NCBI GenBank assembly: GCA_024663395.1
Contig: JANFAH010000033.1
Coordinates: 310,001-374,000 of the forward strand
Reading direction: 5' to 3'
DNA length: 64,000 nucleotides
From: Pisolithus tinctorius
Lineage: Eukaryota; Basidiomycota; Agaricomycetes; Boletales; Pisolithaceae
Shown here piece after piece: positions 20,996 through 32,190 of this stretch. The notes beneath the pieces are model-generated. The model saw only the letters and a list, made by a program, of their open reading frames with translations, made no database searches and was not told the DNA's origin. The first letter of the stretch is position 1. Each line of letters begins with the position of its first letter. Position numbers and translations under genes: made by a program.

Positions 20996-22086
20996 CTACT
21001 CACCCTTGGCCATGGCCTCATCCTCTCCCTCAGTCTCCTCCTCTTCGTCCTCACCATGGGTCCTCAGCCACTCGGCCTCCTCGTGCAGCTCTTCGGAATC
21101 GAGCTCAGATGAGCCCGAGTCCGAAGGGGAGACCGCCATGCCGAAACCGTAGGACTCATCGAGTAGCAACTCGAGTGCATCGGCTATGCAGCCTGAATTC
21201 TCAACTGTGGTTTCATGAAGTTTGAAGAGGCTGGCCAGGTTGTTGGCAATCAGCCCTGCGGCCTCAATCAGTCGCTTGAGCTTGTTTTCCAAGCCTGAGT
21301 ACCTTTCGGCACCGGCCTCCCTCTCCCTGCTCCCACTGGCCTCGGGCTCATCGATCTCTAGCACCTCGGTCGGTTTCGACTTCGCCTGTTTCTTCTGGCT
21401 GGGCCCGGGCTCAGGCGACTCCCTGTTGGCCTTCTGTTTCTTCCCCTTGTCAGCCTTGGTAGCGGCTTTGGGACCAGCCTCAACATCCTTCCCGTCCCTG
21501 GGCCACTGGCATTTCCCCTTGGACAGGTTGCAGTGGATGCAGGCAACCTGTTTCTTGTTGCCATCTACGAGGAACTCGCAGATGACCTGCGCCCAGGTGC
21601 AACGGGTACAGCTAGAGGATGTTAGACAAAGAGAGCGTGGGTATTAAGAAAAAATACTCACCCAGGGTCCATTACCACCCTCTTAACTTCGCCCCTGGCC
21701 TCACCACTAGCACCCCCAGCACCGGCCTCATCACTCTTGCCAGCCTTGGCCTTGCGCTTGCGCTTGGCCTCCCGCTTCTCCTCCTCTTCGTGCACCCTCT
21801 TCTCTTCGGCCTCCCGCTCTGCCTTCTCGGCCTCGGCCTTCTCCTTCTCAGCCCTCTCGGCCTCAATCCACTCCCTCTCCGCTCTCTCGGCCTCCAGTCA
21901 TGCCTGCTCCTCCTGCCAGGCTTGTTCAGCCACCTTTCTTCTCTTCCTCTCCTTCGCCTTTGCCCTCATCACTTCCTCCTTGTCATCGGTGTTGTACTGA
22001 ATGTCATCGTCAGGGACTTGGGCCCAATCAACGACTCGGCCTTCGTCATTGTTGTTAGTGGCGACGGTCGGTCTTGAGTCGGACAT
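20996..22086 (-). pseudogene. Antisense zinc-cluster/coiled-coil gene of Gypsy C
   Basis: Two exons: 22086-21662 and 21611-20996, with a 50-bp intron GTGAGT...CTCTAG. Together they give 347 codons including stop, and the phase fits. The N-terminus MSDSRPTV leads into an acidic segment and then a long Glu/Ala/Arg-rich helix. Just after the splice is a Zn2Cys6-type cluster: CTRCTWAQVIC, 12 residues, CIHCNLSKGKC, i.e. CX2CX6C-X12-CX2CX6C. The C-terminal part is leucine-rich (SGLENKLKRLIEAAGLIA) and acidic at the end. One TGA at 21898-21900 interrupts exon 1. It lies antisense between pol and 3' LTR; homologous genes occupy the same place in elements F and D. A nuclear DNA-binding role is plausible from the cluster but unproven. 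Confidence 0.75.
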
Positions 22087-22191
22087 GATGGTTAAGATAC
22101 AAAGGAAAGATGCAAAAGGCTTAGCGGGCCACAAGTATCAATTTTTCGAACTCAGCCTGCCACTCTCACAGGGGTCTCATGGGTTCGACCC

Positions 22192-22206
22192 CTAAGAGGG
22201 GGATAC
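22192..22206 (+). other. Polypurine tract of Gypsy C
   Basis: AAGAGGGGGATAC lies immediately before the 3' LTR start TGTCATAGCC and would prime plus-strand DNA synthesis. The mirrored tract occurs in element F at 48615-48632. Confidence 0.7.
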
Positions 22207-22736
22207 TGTCATAGCCATGTCTCGACCCCGGCCGGACTTGGCCTCACACTCATTGAGTCCAGCCTCGGCCTCGTCTGTCCCCTTGTCCCCAGATAGCTTA
22301 GCACAGTGAACACTGCTTTGCAGTGTCTGTCATTTCGGTTAAGTCCTGTCCCTGGTCCTGTCCCCAGTCCACCTGTTCTGGTCTCTGCTACCTTAGTCAT
22401 ACGTTAGTAATCCTTGTCTTACCAATTGTCTTAGCAATCCTTGCGAGACCAGCATTACCGGTCTCCACACTATAGTTGTCTCTAGTATATAAGCTCGTAG
22501 ATACTCGGCCTGTAGACCTCAGTCTGAAATCAACTAAGTTAACCCTGATAAACCCCGCCTCGGCCTCGGACTCGGACTGAGACCCACACAAGGGAATAGT
22601 GCTGTATCCTCAGTTGCTAAGTCCAACCAGTCCACCCATCTGTACCTTTGTCTTTACCCCTGACTCCAATCCCTTGGCCTCACGCCTGCTTCGGTCTCTG
22701 GTCCGGCCTCAACCCAGACAATCCTCGTACTTGACA
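22207..22736 (+). repeat. 3' LTR of Gypsy C (family B, 530 bp)
   Basis: Starts TGTCATAGCCATG, ends GTACTTGACA, with a TATA-like AGTATATAAGCTCG near 22476. Other family B copies: 23298-23818, 48106-48614 and 52693-52881. Confidence 0.9.
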
Positions 22737-23024
22737 CACTCCAAGTCCTCCCTGAGCTCAGTGCAGCTCAGAGCATCAATTTAAGTCATCATCCATCCTT
22801 CTGTAGGCTGACAGCAGTCTATCCCATTGCATTCTATCACATTCTTGCTCCCTCTTCATCAGGAGCACCCCCAACCCTCAGCACTCATCTTTGAGTGTTG
22901 CAGCTTGAAAAACCAACAGGTTCCACCATCTAGGCACTGCATAGGCACATGACCACTCACTCTTGTTGTCTTTTGTGTTGGTTTTGGTTGGTGTTCACCA
23001 CTGAACCACACTTTGACTCACACC
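22737..23024 (+). repeat. S element fragment (3' end)
   Basis: Collinear with the last 290 bp of S copy 3 (GAGCTCAGTGCAGC ... AACCACACTTTGACTCACA). The flank after it, CCAT, belongs to element E. Its 5' part is separated by, or lost with, the insertion of Gypsy C. Confidence 0.8.
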
Positions 23025-23297
23025 ATGTCCTCTCCTTCTGAAGCAAACTCTTCGATCCTAGCTCTCTCAATGTATCAGAAAGCATTGTGTGCTGCTATGA
23101 ACATATCCATGTTTGTTGGAGGTTCCTCTTCATGCTCAATATGGATGATGGGGGCTTGTTGTTCTTCTCTCCTCCTCCTGTCTCTAGCCATCCACTCATC
23201 TATTCACTGGTACATTGGCTCATCTGTCTGAGGAATGCACATGCTGCTGTTGAACTTTACCCTGTTGTCTTCAACAACACACCTGCCAGCTGCATGA

Positions 23298-23818
23298 TGT
23301 CATAGCTGTGTCTCGACCCCAGCTGGACTTGGCCTTGTATTTGTTCAGTCTGCACTCGGCCTCACCAACCCCATATCCCCAGTTAGTCTAGCATGGTGAA
23401 CACTGCTTTGCAGTGCCTGTCACTTCAGTTGAATCCTGCCTGGTCCTGTCTCCAGTCCACCTGTCCCAGTCTCTGTCGTCTTTGTCATACCTTACTAATA
23501 CTTGTCTTACCAATCTTAGCAATCTTTGTGAGACCAGCATTACCAGTCTTTGTACTATAGTTGTCTCTAGTATATAAACTTGTAGATACTTGGCCTGTAC
23601 TCCCCAGTCTGAAATCAACTAAGTTACCCTGATAATCTCACCTTGGCCTTGGACTCGAACTGAGACCCACACAAGGGAATAGCACTGTAACCTCAGTTGC
23701 TAAGTCCAAACAGTCCACCCCCTCTGTATCCTTGTCTTTCTCCCTGATCCCAACCCCTTGGCCTTGTGCCTGCTTCAGTCTCCAGTCCAGCCTCAACCCA
23801 GACAACCTGAACTTGACA
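23298..23818 (+). repeat. Solo LTR, family B copy 2 (TSD CATGA)
   Basis: 521 bp starting TGTCATAGCTGTG and ending GAACTTGACA, flanked by perfect CATGA at 23293-23297 and 23819-23823. CpG is strongly reduced relative to the Gypsy C LTR. It splits element E between the zinc knuckle and the linker. Confidence 0.92.
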
Positions 23819-23925
23819 CATGATACCTTTCCAACATGTGACAAGTTCTCATGCAGTGTCCTTGCAGGAAACAGAAAAAGCAGATTATTTCTTGAGGTGG
23901 CTTGCATGCTCCTTTGACAACATTT

Positions 23926-24846
23926 TGTGAAGTATGGGTTTACCCTCGGGTGACCAGGCTTCAAGACCAGGTGACAGGGGTTAAGTCCGAGTGGCCAAAG
24001 TCAAGGCCGAGAGACAGGGGCCAAGTCCAGTTGGACCAGAGTTGAGGCTGGAGGTTAGGGGCTAAGTCCGGAGGACCGGACTTAAGACCGGGAGCGCGGG
24101 AACAAGGCCGGTAGCATGGGAAACCAACCGGTGTTGGAGTGCGCACAAGGGGAAGCCGGTCCAGGGTTGGATCTACCTCCCTTGGTCTCAGCTTATGTGC
24201 TGTACCCTTATGCAAGCCAGGGAGAGGTCCGGGACAGGGGTCGGGGATAGCTTAAGGCTCGGCCTTAGCTATGGAGTAGATCAAGGGGTAACACGGAGTT
24301 GAGGGTAATACTAAGTTGATATTCTGACTGGGGTGCTACGAAGTATGTACAGGGGTTAAATACAGGAGGCTGGTCCGGGATAATGAACATAGAGCCGGAC
24401 TTGTGAATAAGCTATTAGTGAGATGATTAGCAAGACAAGGATAGCCACAGTGGCTATGCAGAGGCTAATAGCCAAAGTCCGGGTGACTGGCATAACCGGG
24501 GTCGGACACAGGATATGTACAGTAAGCAGAGTTAGACAAAAGGACGAGACTAAATATAGCACAAACAAATGAAAACAGACCGGAGTTATGTCCGGGTGAC
24601 CCGGACATAGACCTGGGAGGACCAGGGTGGAGCAGCGCAAGGCTGGGAGGCCGAAATGGACCGGAGATAGGGGTAAAACACCGGACTTAAGTTATTTAGA
24701 CCGGAGTTGGGTTTCCTAGGGCTGGAGTTGAGTTCTCTAGGCCGGAATTAGGTTTTCTAGGCTGGACTGGGACCGGACTTGACCGGAGATAGGGGCTAGG
24801 GGTCCGGACTGGACTGGGACTGAGTCCGAGAGTCATGGATATGACA
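23926..24846 (-). repeat. Solo LTR, family A copy 2 (TSD CATTT)
   Basis: 921 bp in reverse orientation (left edge TGTGAAGTATGGG, right edge GGATATGACA), flanked by perfect CATTT at 23921-23925 and 24847-24851. CpG is well preserved. It splits the gag of element E just upstream of the zinc knuckle. Confidence 0.93.
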
Positions 24847-25702
24847 CATTTCTGGCCTGTACAGGTGCTGCCCTTTGCTTGGCCTGTGCTTCTGCTCAAA
24901 CCTGAGGCTGCTTCTGGACTAACTTGCATGCTATCCTCCTGGCTTCCTCCCCAGGTGATAACTGAATGACACCCCTCCTTGCAGCATGGCTTCTCATCAA
25001 ATGGTATCTGTGGCTCAGCAACTCTTTTATTTCTTGTATGACCTTGTTCATAGGCCAGGAGTCATTCAAATCATGTAAACTGTTCCTAAACTTCAAATTC
25101 TTGAGTGTATCTTTCTGAAGTTCTGGGTCCAAACCCTCCCAGAAGTAACCGTCATAGTCTTCTTGGGTGAGCTTGTAGCATCTGTTGAGATAGCCCATGA
25201 TGGTCTCATGCTGCTGAGGGTACTCTCCAAGGTCTTCTTCCATTGCTATAATCTTCCTGGACTGTGCTTGAATGAGATCAGCCAGGTCCACTTTAACATA
25301 TCTCTTCTCTCATTCTCCTGCACCAGGGTACACATTTTCCAGCACTTCCACAAACTCATCCCATCTACCTGTTGTCTCTTCCAGGAGTTGTGTCCACAGG
25401 TTCACTGTATTGTTGTCCAGATACCAGATAGCCCACTTCAGCCACTCATACTTGTCTGTACACCCTGCCTTCTTGCACAGGTGGTGGATTTCTTCCAGAT
25501 AACAAACCAGATTGGCTGTTTTCCCTGAGAACTTGGGCACTTTGTCTGAAGACCTAGAGTGCATTTTCTTGAGTGGCTTGGGTTTGTTGGATGCAAGGGC
25601 ACCTTGTCCAAGAAGCCTAAGGATACATTGCACTTCAGATAGTTCTTCTGGCTGGGCTGTTCTCCTCCTTAATTCCTGTGCTTCTGCAGATGGAGACCTA
25701 TA

Positions 25703-26640
25703 CAGTGGCTCAAAATAGTGTCCCAATGTTGGGTGATTGTGGAAAGAGTTGAGATTTATGAGAGAGCCAATAAGAATTAGTTCAAACTCCTGCAGGACCA
25801 AAAATAGTACTAATGGGTGCCTTGACAACAAGGGCTTTCTCATGTAATTTGGTTGACATGCCACCAAGATATAACCATTTTAAAATGACATGTCATTGGG
25901 ACACTTTTTTGAGCATGATCTTGTCAGTCATTTTTTAGTAAATAACATAAAGATTTGACAACTTCTGAGGGATTTTGTGCTTCAACCCTGACTGATTATG
26001 TAATGTACATAATCCTGAGCCATAAAAATGGCTTGGGTCCCACTCAGCTAACCCTACTTCACCATGAAATGCATTTTTGCCTCTGCTAGAGCAAATATCC
26101 ACCTTCTTTCTGAATCTGGCCTTTCTGCTCATCAAATCTCCTTCACAACTGGTCAGCGGAGCTCTACTGTGGCCAGGGTCATCAAAGAGTTCCAGCTAGA
26201 TTAAGGAAAACCTCAAACTAGGACATCCTTACCAACCTTCTTCTCCTGGCAGAGGAGAATAGTCTCTAGTATGACCTCTGGAGGAGCTGAAAATGCTGTC
26301 CAGGCTACCTGTATAATGTGTGTGGCCCTTTCCTCTCCTGTCACTTCCCAAACTGTTTGCAGTGTGCTCAATTCTGCATCCCTGAAGGCTGTGGTCAAGC
26401 AGGAGAATTATCCTCCAAACACTTCCCTACCATTTTCCACACAAATTTCCTTCCATCTGGTCCAATACTATTGATCTTGGGCTCAACTGACTAGATGAAC
26501 CCAGTGCAGTCATCCACAGTCCAGTTTTGGTGCTTAAGAGCAAAGGCAAGTCACTGTTGTGTATGCTTGCCAGACATGATTGGCATCTCCTGCTTGACCA
26601 CAGCCTTCAGGGATGCAGAATTGAGCACACTGCAAACCAG
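25703..26640. mobile_element. Tc1-like fold-back element, truncated at right
   Basis: Left end CAGTGGCTCAAAATAG after TA (25701-25702) in element E gag. It holds minus-strand frame 26135-25935 (RKARFRKKVDICSS), with the opposite strand giving ANIHLLSESGLSAHQI and VARVIKEFQ, a helix-turn-helix of Tc1-type transposases. At about 26360-26400 the sequence CTGAAGGCTGTGGTCAAGCAGGAGA begins a loop, and its inverted copy follows at 26590-26640, where homology stops. The catalytic DD(E/D) region is absent. Its complete palindromic relative is at 50704-52692. Confidence 0.75.
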
Positions 26641-26882
26641 ATGAGTGGTGACATGGCTGGGCAGTGGCTTGGCTACTGAATTCTGGATGACTCTGGGTGA
26701 ACACAGAATTTCTGGATCAGCTTATTGATGACTGGGCAACACACTGAAGGTCAGGAGAAACTCCAAAGGTGACAGGGGTTGGGAGGAAACACAAGGTAAT
26801 GAGTGGGAAGAAGTCTGAAAGCATCTGCAGGCATAGAGTGGTAGGAGTTTGTCACAGAGGCTAGTGGAATTTAGTGACAGAT
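26641..26882. other. Unassigned stretch
   Basis: No ORF or repeat I can assign. It may contain the decayed 5' part of the DUF6589-type gene that follows. Confidence 0.3.
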
Positions 26883-28172
26883 TCCTGTTTTAGCCTCAGG
26901 GAGTATATGGCTCCCTACACCAGTTCAATGATATTATAGAAATGGTTGTGAGACATTCAGAAACTGGAAAAAGAAAAGTACAGGACATAGTAAATAAAAT
27001 TGCAATGGAGATGTATGTGATGGAGGTGGAAAAATGGCAGCAGAGGGGTGCAGGCTCCACTTTGATGCTGCACATGCAAAAGTTGAGCAGCTAGAGGAGT
27101 TCAATATGGATGTGTTAGCACAGAAGATGAAGCAAAGTGCACCATACCTTTGGGAGACACTGGGCACAGTGTTATCAATCTGTGCAGCTGGGATGAAGGG
27201 GACTGCAGAGGTGGAGGACATGGTTGGCGAGGGGGACAAGGATGAGTATTGGGATGTGCTCAATGGCTGTGACATGAGAAAGGGCCAGCCAACTCAAGCA
27301 CTGGTCAGATGGCAGGACATCACAGTGCATAGGCCTGTGAATGCAATACACTCATTGGATAGCAGTTAACATATTTCCCTCTAGAAGAAGGTTGTCATCA
27401 TCAGCATTTTAGTGCAAAACACAAACCAATGGGCAAATTACTTACAGTCCATGCTTGGTATCTTTCTACAATCTGCCCACAACCCACAGAAAGTAGTAGA
27501 GACCCTTGCACACATGGGTCTCTCAATATCAATGGCCTCAATCAATTCCACAATTGTCTCACTCTCAAGAGAATCCCACTGTGCCATCAAAGCACTCAGG
27601 CACATGCTGTTAGCAGCTTATGCATATGATAACTTTGATGTTGATCTGAAAACCTCTGATCAACAAGTAGAGAAATCCCTGGATACATTAAAACACCTTA
27701 CCTCCAGTCTTCTATTTCCATTACAGCACAGAATGACTCTTGATGACCTCTGGTGCTCCCACATGCTGTGGGAACAGTCTATCTACAAGATTCATGAAAG
27801 GGAACCAGCAGCACAAAGACATGGGAAAACATATAGGGACCTACTGAAACTTCACCTAGAGAGGCCAGGTGGTATATCATGTTGAATGCTGTACAATGCC
27901 TGGAAAATGCAGTTGGACCTAGTAGAGCATGGACCTGTATATTTTCAACACTTTCAGGAGATGCTGGGAGAACCAGTGGCAGTGGAAGAAATCCCAATCA
28001 GCAAGACTCTGGTCATAGCTGTGTGCACAATGGAATATGTTAACTCTATGGTGTCTGGGAATATTCAGTCAATTACTGGCCTTCTCACCCAAGTCAGAAT
28101 CCACAATCTGAAGGAAAATGAGGACCCAGATGTGCCAGACATCTCTGACTATGTCATGCTCTTCCATGGAAC
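26883..28172 (+). pseudogene. DUF6589-type protein gene, truncated
   Basis: Remnant of a large hypothetical protein abundant in agaricomycetes. Blocks: LAQKMKQSAPYLWETLGTVL near 27115, VQNTNQWANYLQSMLGIFL near 27408, SISMASINSTIVSLSRES near 27517, AYAYDNFDVDLK near 27620, LKHLTSSLLFPL near 27690. After a TGA at 27883-27885 (expected Arg) come MLYNAWKMQLDLVEHGP and TVSGNIQS-like NSMVSGNIQS, then PDVPDISDYVMLFHGTL. The family name is from memory of this pattern. Function unknown; such genes are often found in transposon-rich regions. The 3' end is lost at a junction with MITE sequence at GGAACACTG (28164-28172). Confidence 0.7.
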
Positions 28173-28550
28173 ACTGGTATGGAAGTTGGGGTGAGACAAA
28201 ACCTCCTTGTGCTCTGAGCACCATAAGAGGGTTCACTAGATCTTGCACTGATCTGAACTGTAGATGACTGGGGAAGGATTATTTGGTCATATGTGACCAA
28301 AGGCAATATTCAGGGCCAGATGGAAGCACAGGATTCTGCTCCATGGCAATTCAGTAGCATATCCTTCTGATGACACCCAGGGGTAAAGAGGATCTTGTGT
28401 TGCCCTAACTTCCATACCAGTGATCCTGTGCCAGAAATGCATTGGTTGAGAGGGGACTGGTTTGTCCATCATGTTCTGAAGTGCCAGATTGACCTCCATA
28501 CCATTTTCAGCCTTTCAAGTACTGATTAGTCCCAGAACACATCAGGCATG
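28165..28550. mobile_element. MITE fragment (same family as 4010-4910)
   Basis: Collinear with about 4330-4716 of the MITE in S copy 1 (GGTTGGGGTGAGACAAAACC onward to CACATCAGGCATGG). Both terminal repeats are incomplete. It joins the DUF6589-type gene through a shared GGAACACTG. Confidence 0.8.
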
Positions 28551-28866
28551 GGGAGGGAAACAGTCCAGGGAATGACTGACAGCAGGTTTTTTAAGGGACT
28601 GATGGTTCTGAGGGCATGTTATACTGATGGCACTGTGGTGGCCACCAGTATTTGATCAGAATTCCTTGAGAAAATGACCATATGAACTAGACAGATGATT
28701 TCATGAGTTGTGGCAAAAGGGGGAGGGTTAGTGGTACAAATCCAATGTTTGTCATTGTTTACATACTGACAAATCATCTGGAAGATCATATGGTTTATTA
28801 TGTAATCATATTTTCCCATCCTTCATGCCCTCAATCCCATCAAAAGGTCACTTTTCACTATTTCAC
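28551..28866. other. Unassigned stretch
   Basis: No convincing gene. A weak minus-strand frame (28619-28819) has no recognised motif. It lies between two MITE pieces and may be decayed sequence of the RecQ-like gene. Confidence 0.25.
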
Positions 28867-29031
28867 CAGTCAGGGACAAAAGTGTTGCAATGCACTTTTT
28901 GGAAAGAATAGGGTGTATCTTGGCATGTATTGCTTTGTTTGGACTGAACCTTAGTGCTCTGGAAAGCTGCCTGAGTTACATCAGCAGCAAGTCACACCTC
29001 ACAAACATTGCAACACTTTTGTCCCTCACTG
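28867..29031. mobile_element. Internally deleted MITE (about 165 bp)
   Basis: Ends CAGTCAGGGACAAAAG and CTTTTGTCCCTCACTG, with inner sequence matching the right arm of the 901-bp element. TA follows on the right (29032-29033) but the left flank is CAC, so the left TSD is lost or mutated. Confidence 0.75.
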
Positions 29032-30190
29032 TAGGTGAGTGACCTCCATTTCCTTGTATGTTGTTGTCATGTCTGAGTTGAACCATTTAATTTTGTGACA
29101 GACTTCAGGTGGCAGGCACTTCTGAAGGGTTTTGGTAGCTGCAATTGTGTCTTGGATGTCATCAAAGAAAACCAAGAATTTTGGCAGTGCAGGATCACCC
29201 ATGATCCAACTCTTGGGCACAAGGAACATGAGATTTGCATAGGAGGTAAGCAAGTATTTGATCTTTCGTACACAGAGCTTAATGTTTGGTCAGTCAGTGC
29301 ACACTTGAATATTTACTCAATCATTCTTCCCTTGGAGCTGCAGCATTCTTGATGTCACCAAGTGTCTCCAAGGTTAGCATTGTAGATGTGACCATGTAAG
29401 GCACATGGCAAGGTAAGACAAACCATAGTCACCCAAATTCCCTGTACTCTGGCCTGAAATCCCCCCATGTTGTGATACAGTGCACTTCATCAAAGACTAT
29501 CCCCATTATCTGGTCAACAGAATGCCTTCTTCTTCAGCAAGGCCTCAAACTTGCCCCCAGGCTTCATAATCTGTTCTGGACTCATTATGACCACCTGGTA
29601 TTCTAATGCCTTGATGTCCTAGTCAAGTGTAAGTGTTCCGTGCACAAAAGAGGTATGTTCCAAAAGGTATATACCTTGTAAATCTTCTCATTAGCTGTGT
29701 CTGCATTGATTGTGATAGCCTGCAGTCCCATGCTCTCCAAATTCTCAACTTGCTGCTTCCCAAGCTGATTCAATGGTGTGATGATGATCTGTATGGCTTT
29801 CAGATGGAAGAGCAGTGGTGTCCAGAAAGTAAGTGTCTTCCCCATAGATGTCCCTGCAATGCATACTGTGTCCTTATCACCCTGCAGAAATGCTTGTGCA
29901 GCCTTTGCTTGCCATAGGCATAGTCACTTTCCAAAGAGTGCAAGTGTCTGGTCTTGAATATCTTGGACACTAGGAACTCTGGAAGGTGACTCCAGCATGA
30001 TATCAGACTGTAGTAGGAAAGGACAACTACATATATTTTTTCACCATCTTGCCATTTCCAAATGTGTGCATATACTGTCATAATCTGACTTTGTCCCCCT
30101 AAATTTCCCCTAGTCATGTGACTTTTCCCACTAGAGTGGAGAATGGAATGTGGCAGTGAATGAACCTTAGAACTATGTTGTGCCAGCCAC
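29032..30190 (-). pseudogene. RecQ-like DEAD/DEAH-box helicase, truncated
   Basis: Reading leftward from 30190. Motif I is GTSMGKTLTFWTPLLF at about 29850-29805, then ITPLNQLGKQQVENL. Motif II, IVFDEVHCITTWGDFRP, lies at about 29510-29460. Motif III-like PYMVTSTMLTLETLGDIK is near 29395-29345. The start of the second helicase domain, KSWIMGDPALPKFLVFFD with CHKIKWFNSDMTT, is at 29225-29060. An ATP-dependent DNA helicase of the RecQ class is the best match. Motifs IV-VI and any C-terminal domain are lost at the MITE junction. Frame changes suggest introns plus decay. Such genes are common accessory passengers of fungal transposons. Confidence 0.75.
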
Positions 30191-30588
30191 TGCTGGAGGG
30201 TTTTGTCATGACCATGCATTCATCCTAAGTCCTCACTCACTCTGCACCCCTTTCCACTGGTCATTCACTCACTCCGCACCAACTCCACCTGCCCCTGACA
30301 TTTACAAGTCATCTCTGCTCCAACTGCTGTTGGACTTGTTCTGGTCTCCTACCAGACCATGCAGACTGTTCTCTGGGAAGTCATGTGACTACCCTTTGGA
30401 CTTCTCCCTGACAGGCATGCAGTCAGGTACTCCACAGCACACACACCACATGGTCCAGCACCTGGACTGTTCCCTTTTTGGGATGTTCTATGTTACCCAT
30501 TCATATGTCCTCTGTCTACCCTTCATTCAGTGTCTAGGAAGTTTTACTTGAAATTTTACAAGTCTCCATATGTCAGTTCTGATTCCAG

Positions 30589-32190
30589 TGTCACACACAA
30601 AAGGTGTTGTGGACATGGTTACAGCTGACTCTGCCTAACTTGTTGACAAGTTGCACACAATGCCCATGCCATGCAGATGAAGACTAAAGGCCTCATGCAT
30701 AGAAAGACTGCTGGATGTTAACAGTCATCCTTTGCACAAGAACAAGTTGTCAGTGCTAAAGAGAAAAAAGGAAGCAAGTTAAGCATGCATTAAAAGTTTT
30801 TAGCACCTGTGCACAGCATTCTGGTTTTCGTCATATCTCCACCATTTCCAAAGATATCGACTCCATTCTCAACTTGCTTAAAGTGCTCAGCCACGTGATT
30901 CTGCCTTCCAAATTTGGAGAGGATCCTTGCACCCTATGCATTTCTACAGCACTCCATCCATCAGATGCTCATTTCACTAAGTCCATCAATCATGGCCACC
31001 TCTTTGTTGATCATCTTGCTTGTCTCATTTGCCAGAGACAGTGACTACATATATCTGCCAGGCATTCCTACCAGCTTCTGTCCTGAAGCCCCCTGGTTCA
31101 TCCCATCATTGTCAGCCCTGTCTCATCCCATGCAGCTTGGTCAGCATGTTCTCCTTGTCAGTATGACTTCCAGAAGGATGTTTTTTGGTCACTTCAGGTC
31201 TGTCACTTGGTTAGAAAGGTCTTATGTGGTTGTTTCAGTCTCCCCAGTTGATGAAGCATATGGATTGTTCCTCCCTGCTCCCTGCACCATCTTTATTCCA
31301 ATCTTTGTCCATCATTCTTCCCACATTGCGACAGCTGCAGCATAGTCTACTGTTCTCCAGCCTCCCTGATCACATTCATGATGAGTATGACATGCATCTT
31401 GCCTTCTTACCACAAGATCCAGCAGAAGATGTCCCACCTTCTCCTCCTCCTTCAGGCTTACTCAGTTTCTGACTCCATTTGACTCATTCTGTGATGTTTT
31501 GACCATCCTTGACTTGTTCATTGCCAATACTTACCAATCTTCTTTGCTTGCTTACTTTTCATTTCTCGCTTACTCATCATGATTACTCAGTCCTTACTCA
31601 TTACTTACCAAGCATTTGTGCCTTGTTTGTCACAAGCTATGCTCCCCCCACAGTATATAAACCCCCATGTACTTAGCTACACCCCAAGTGAATCAGAAGT
31701 CACTCAGCAGTCAGTTCAGCTCAGCTCAGCATAACTTGTTGTTGACAGTTGAGGCTCATTTGGAAGAGTCTATCTGTCTTCATTCATATCATTGGTAGTT
31801 GAGGCTCTATGAAGGAGTCTATCTACCTTCATTCATTATCTGAAGCTTCATCCACACTTAGTCAGCAAGTCTGCTTAGTCATCCATCCACTCCTCTGTAA
31901 CTCGTCATTGACTTGTGCCAGGAGCATATTCTATCGAAGTCCATTACTCCCAAGTACTTTCGGCTGAACACCTCCACTCTGTTCAGCATCCCCCTTCCAG
32001 TCATCACTCACTTGTCTACTCCTGTGTAACTCGTTGTCAACTTGTGCAAGGAGCACCTGCCATTGAAATTCCCCCACACTAGATTTCTTCTGTTCTCCAG
32101 GTTCTGTGGAGGTAAACCACCACTCACTCATATTTGTCTTTGGTGTTGGTTTTGGTTGGTTTTCACCACCTTTCCACACTTTGACTCACA
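30589..32190 (+). mobile_element. S element copy 2 (TSD CCAG)
   Basis: 1602 bp, ends TGTCACACAC...TTGACTCACA, perfect 4-bp CCAG at 30585-30588 and 32191-32194. The target site is read directly: gyp1 LTR copies without insertion have GATTCCGGTTACTG here. It has the TATA box at 31654 and two hairpin units, without the MITE of copy 1. Confidence 0.9.
30992..31468 (+). pseudogene. S-element ORF, copy 2 (frameshifted)
   Basis: Aligned with the 159-aa ORF from MATSLLI. The frame is intact through FLPAPCTIFIPI and then shifts near 31305; the later part is read in another frame (LPDHIHDEYDMHLAFLPQDPAED). The tail is shortened. Function unknown. Confidence 0.6.

Larger units (their letters stand above)
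19411..22736 (+). mobile_element. Gypsy element C, 3' half with 3' LTR
   Basis: Starts inside the integrase zinc-binding region, directly fused to element B. It has integrase, chromodomain, an antisense gene (20996-22086), a polypurine tract and an LTR of family B (22207-22736). CpG dinucleotides are abundant and only single TGA breaks occur, so it is much younger than B. Right of the LTR lies S-element sequence, so C had inserted into an S element whose left half is not seen. Confidence 0.85.
23025..25702 (-). pseudogene. Gypsy element E gag and gag-pol linker, broken by two solo LTRs
   Basis: Reading 25702 down to 23025. A gag N-terminal and capsid part (MHSRSSDKVPKFSG, KAGCTDKYEWLKW, ENVYPGAGE) runs to about 25310. 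A frame change follows (DLADLIQAQSRKI, GYLNRCYKLTQEDYDGYFW) to 24847. Solo LTR A2 comes next, then a zinc knuckle CFFCFLQGHCMRTC (CX2CX4HX4C) at about 23840-23885. Solo LTR B2 follows, then a linker (HEEEPPTNMDMFIAAH) with TGA/TAG-type breaks down to 23025. The right end is cut by a Tc1 element at TA 25701. Gag would form the particle shell; this copy is a fossil of four insertions. Confidence 0.8.

Noticed and set aside
22165..22200. tRNA T-arm-like GGGTTCGACCCC before the Gypsy C LTR
   Set aside because: No acceptor, D or anticodon arms around it; it sits next to the polypurine tract and recurs at the same place in Gypsy F.
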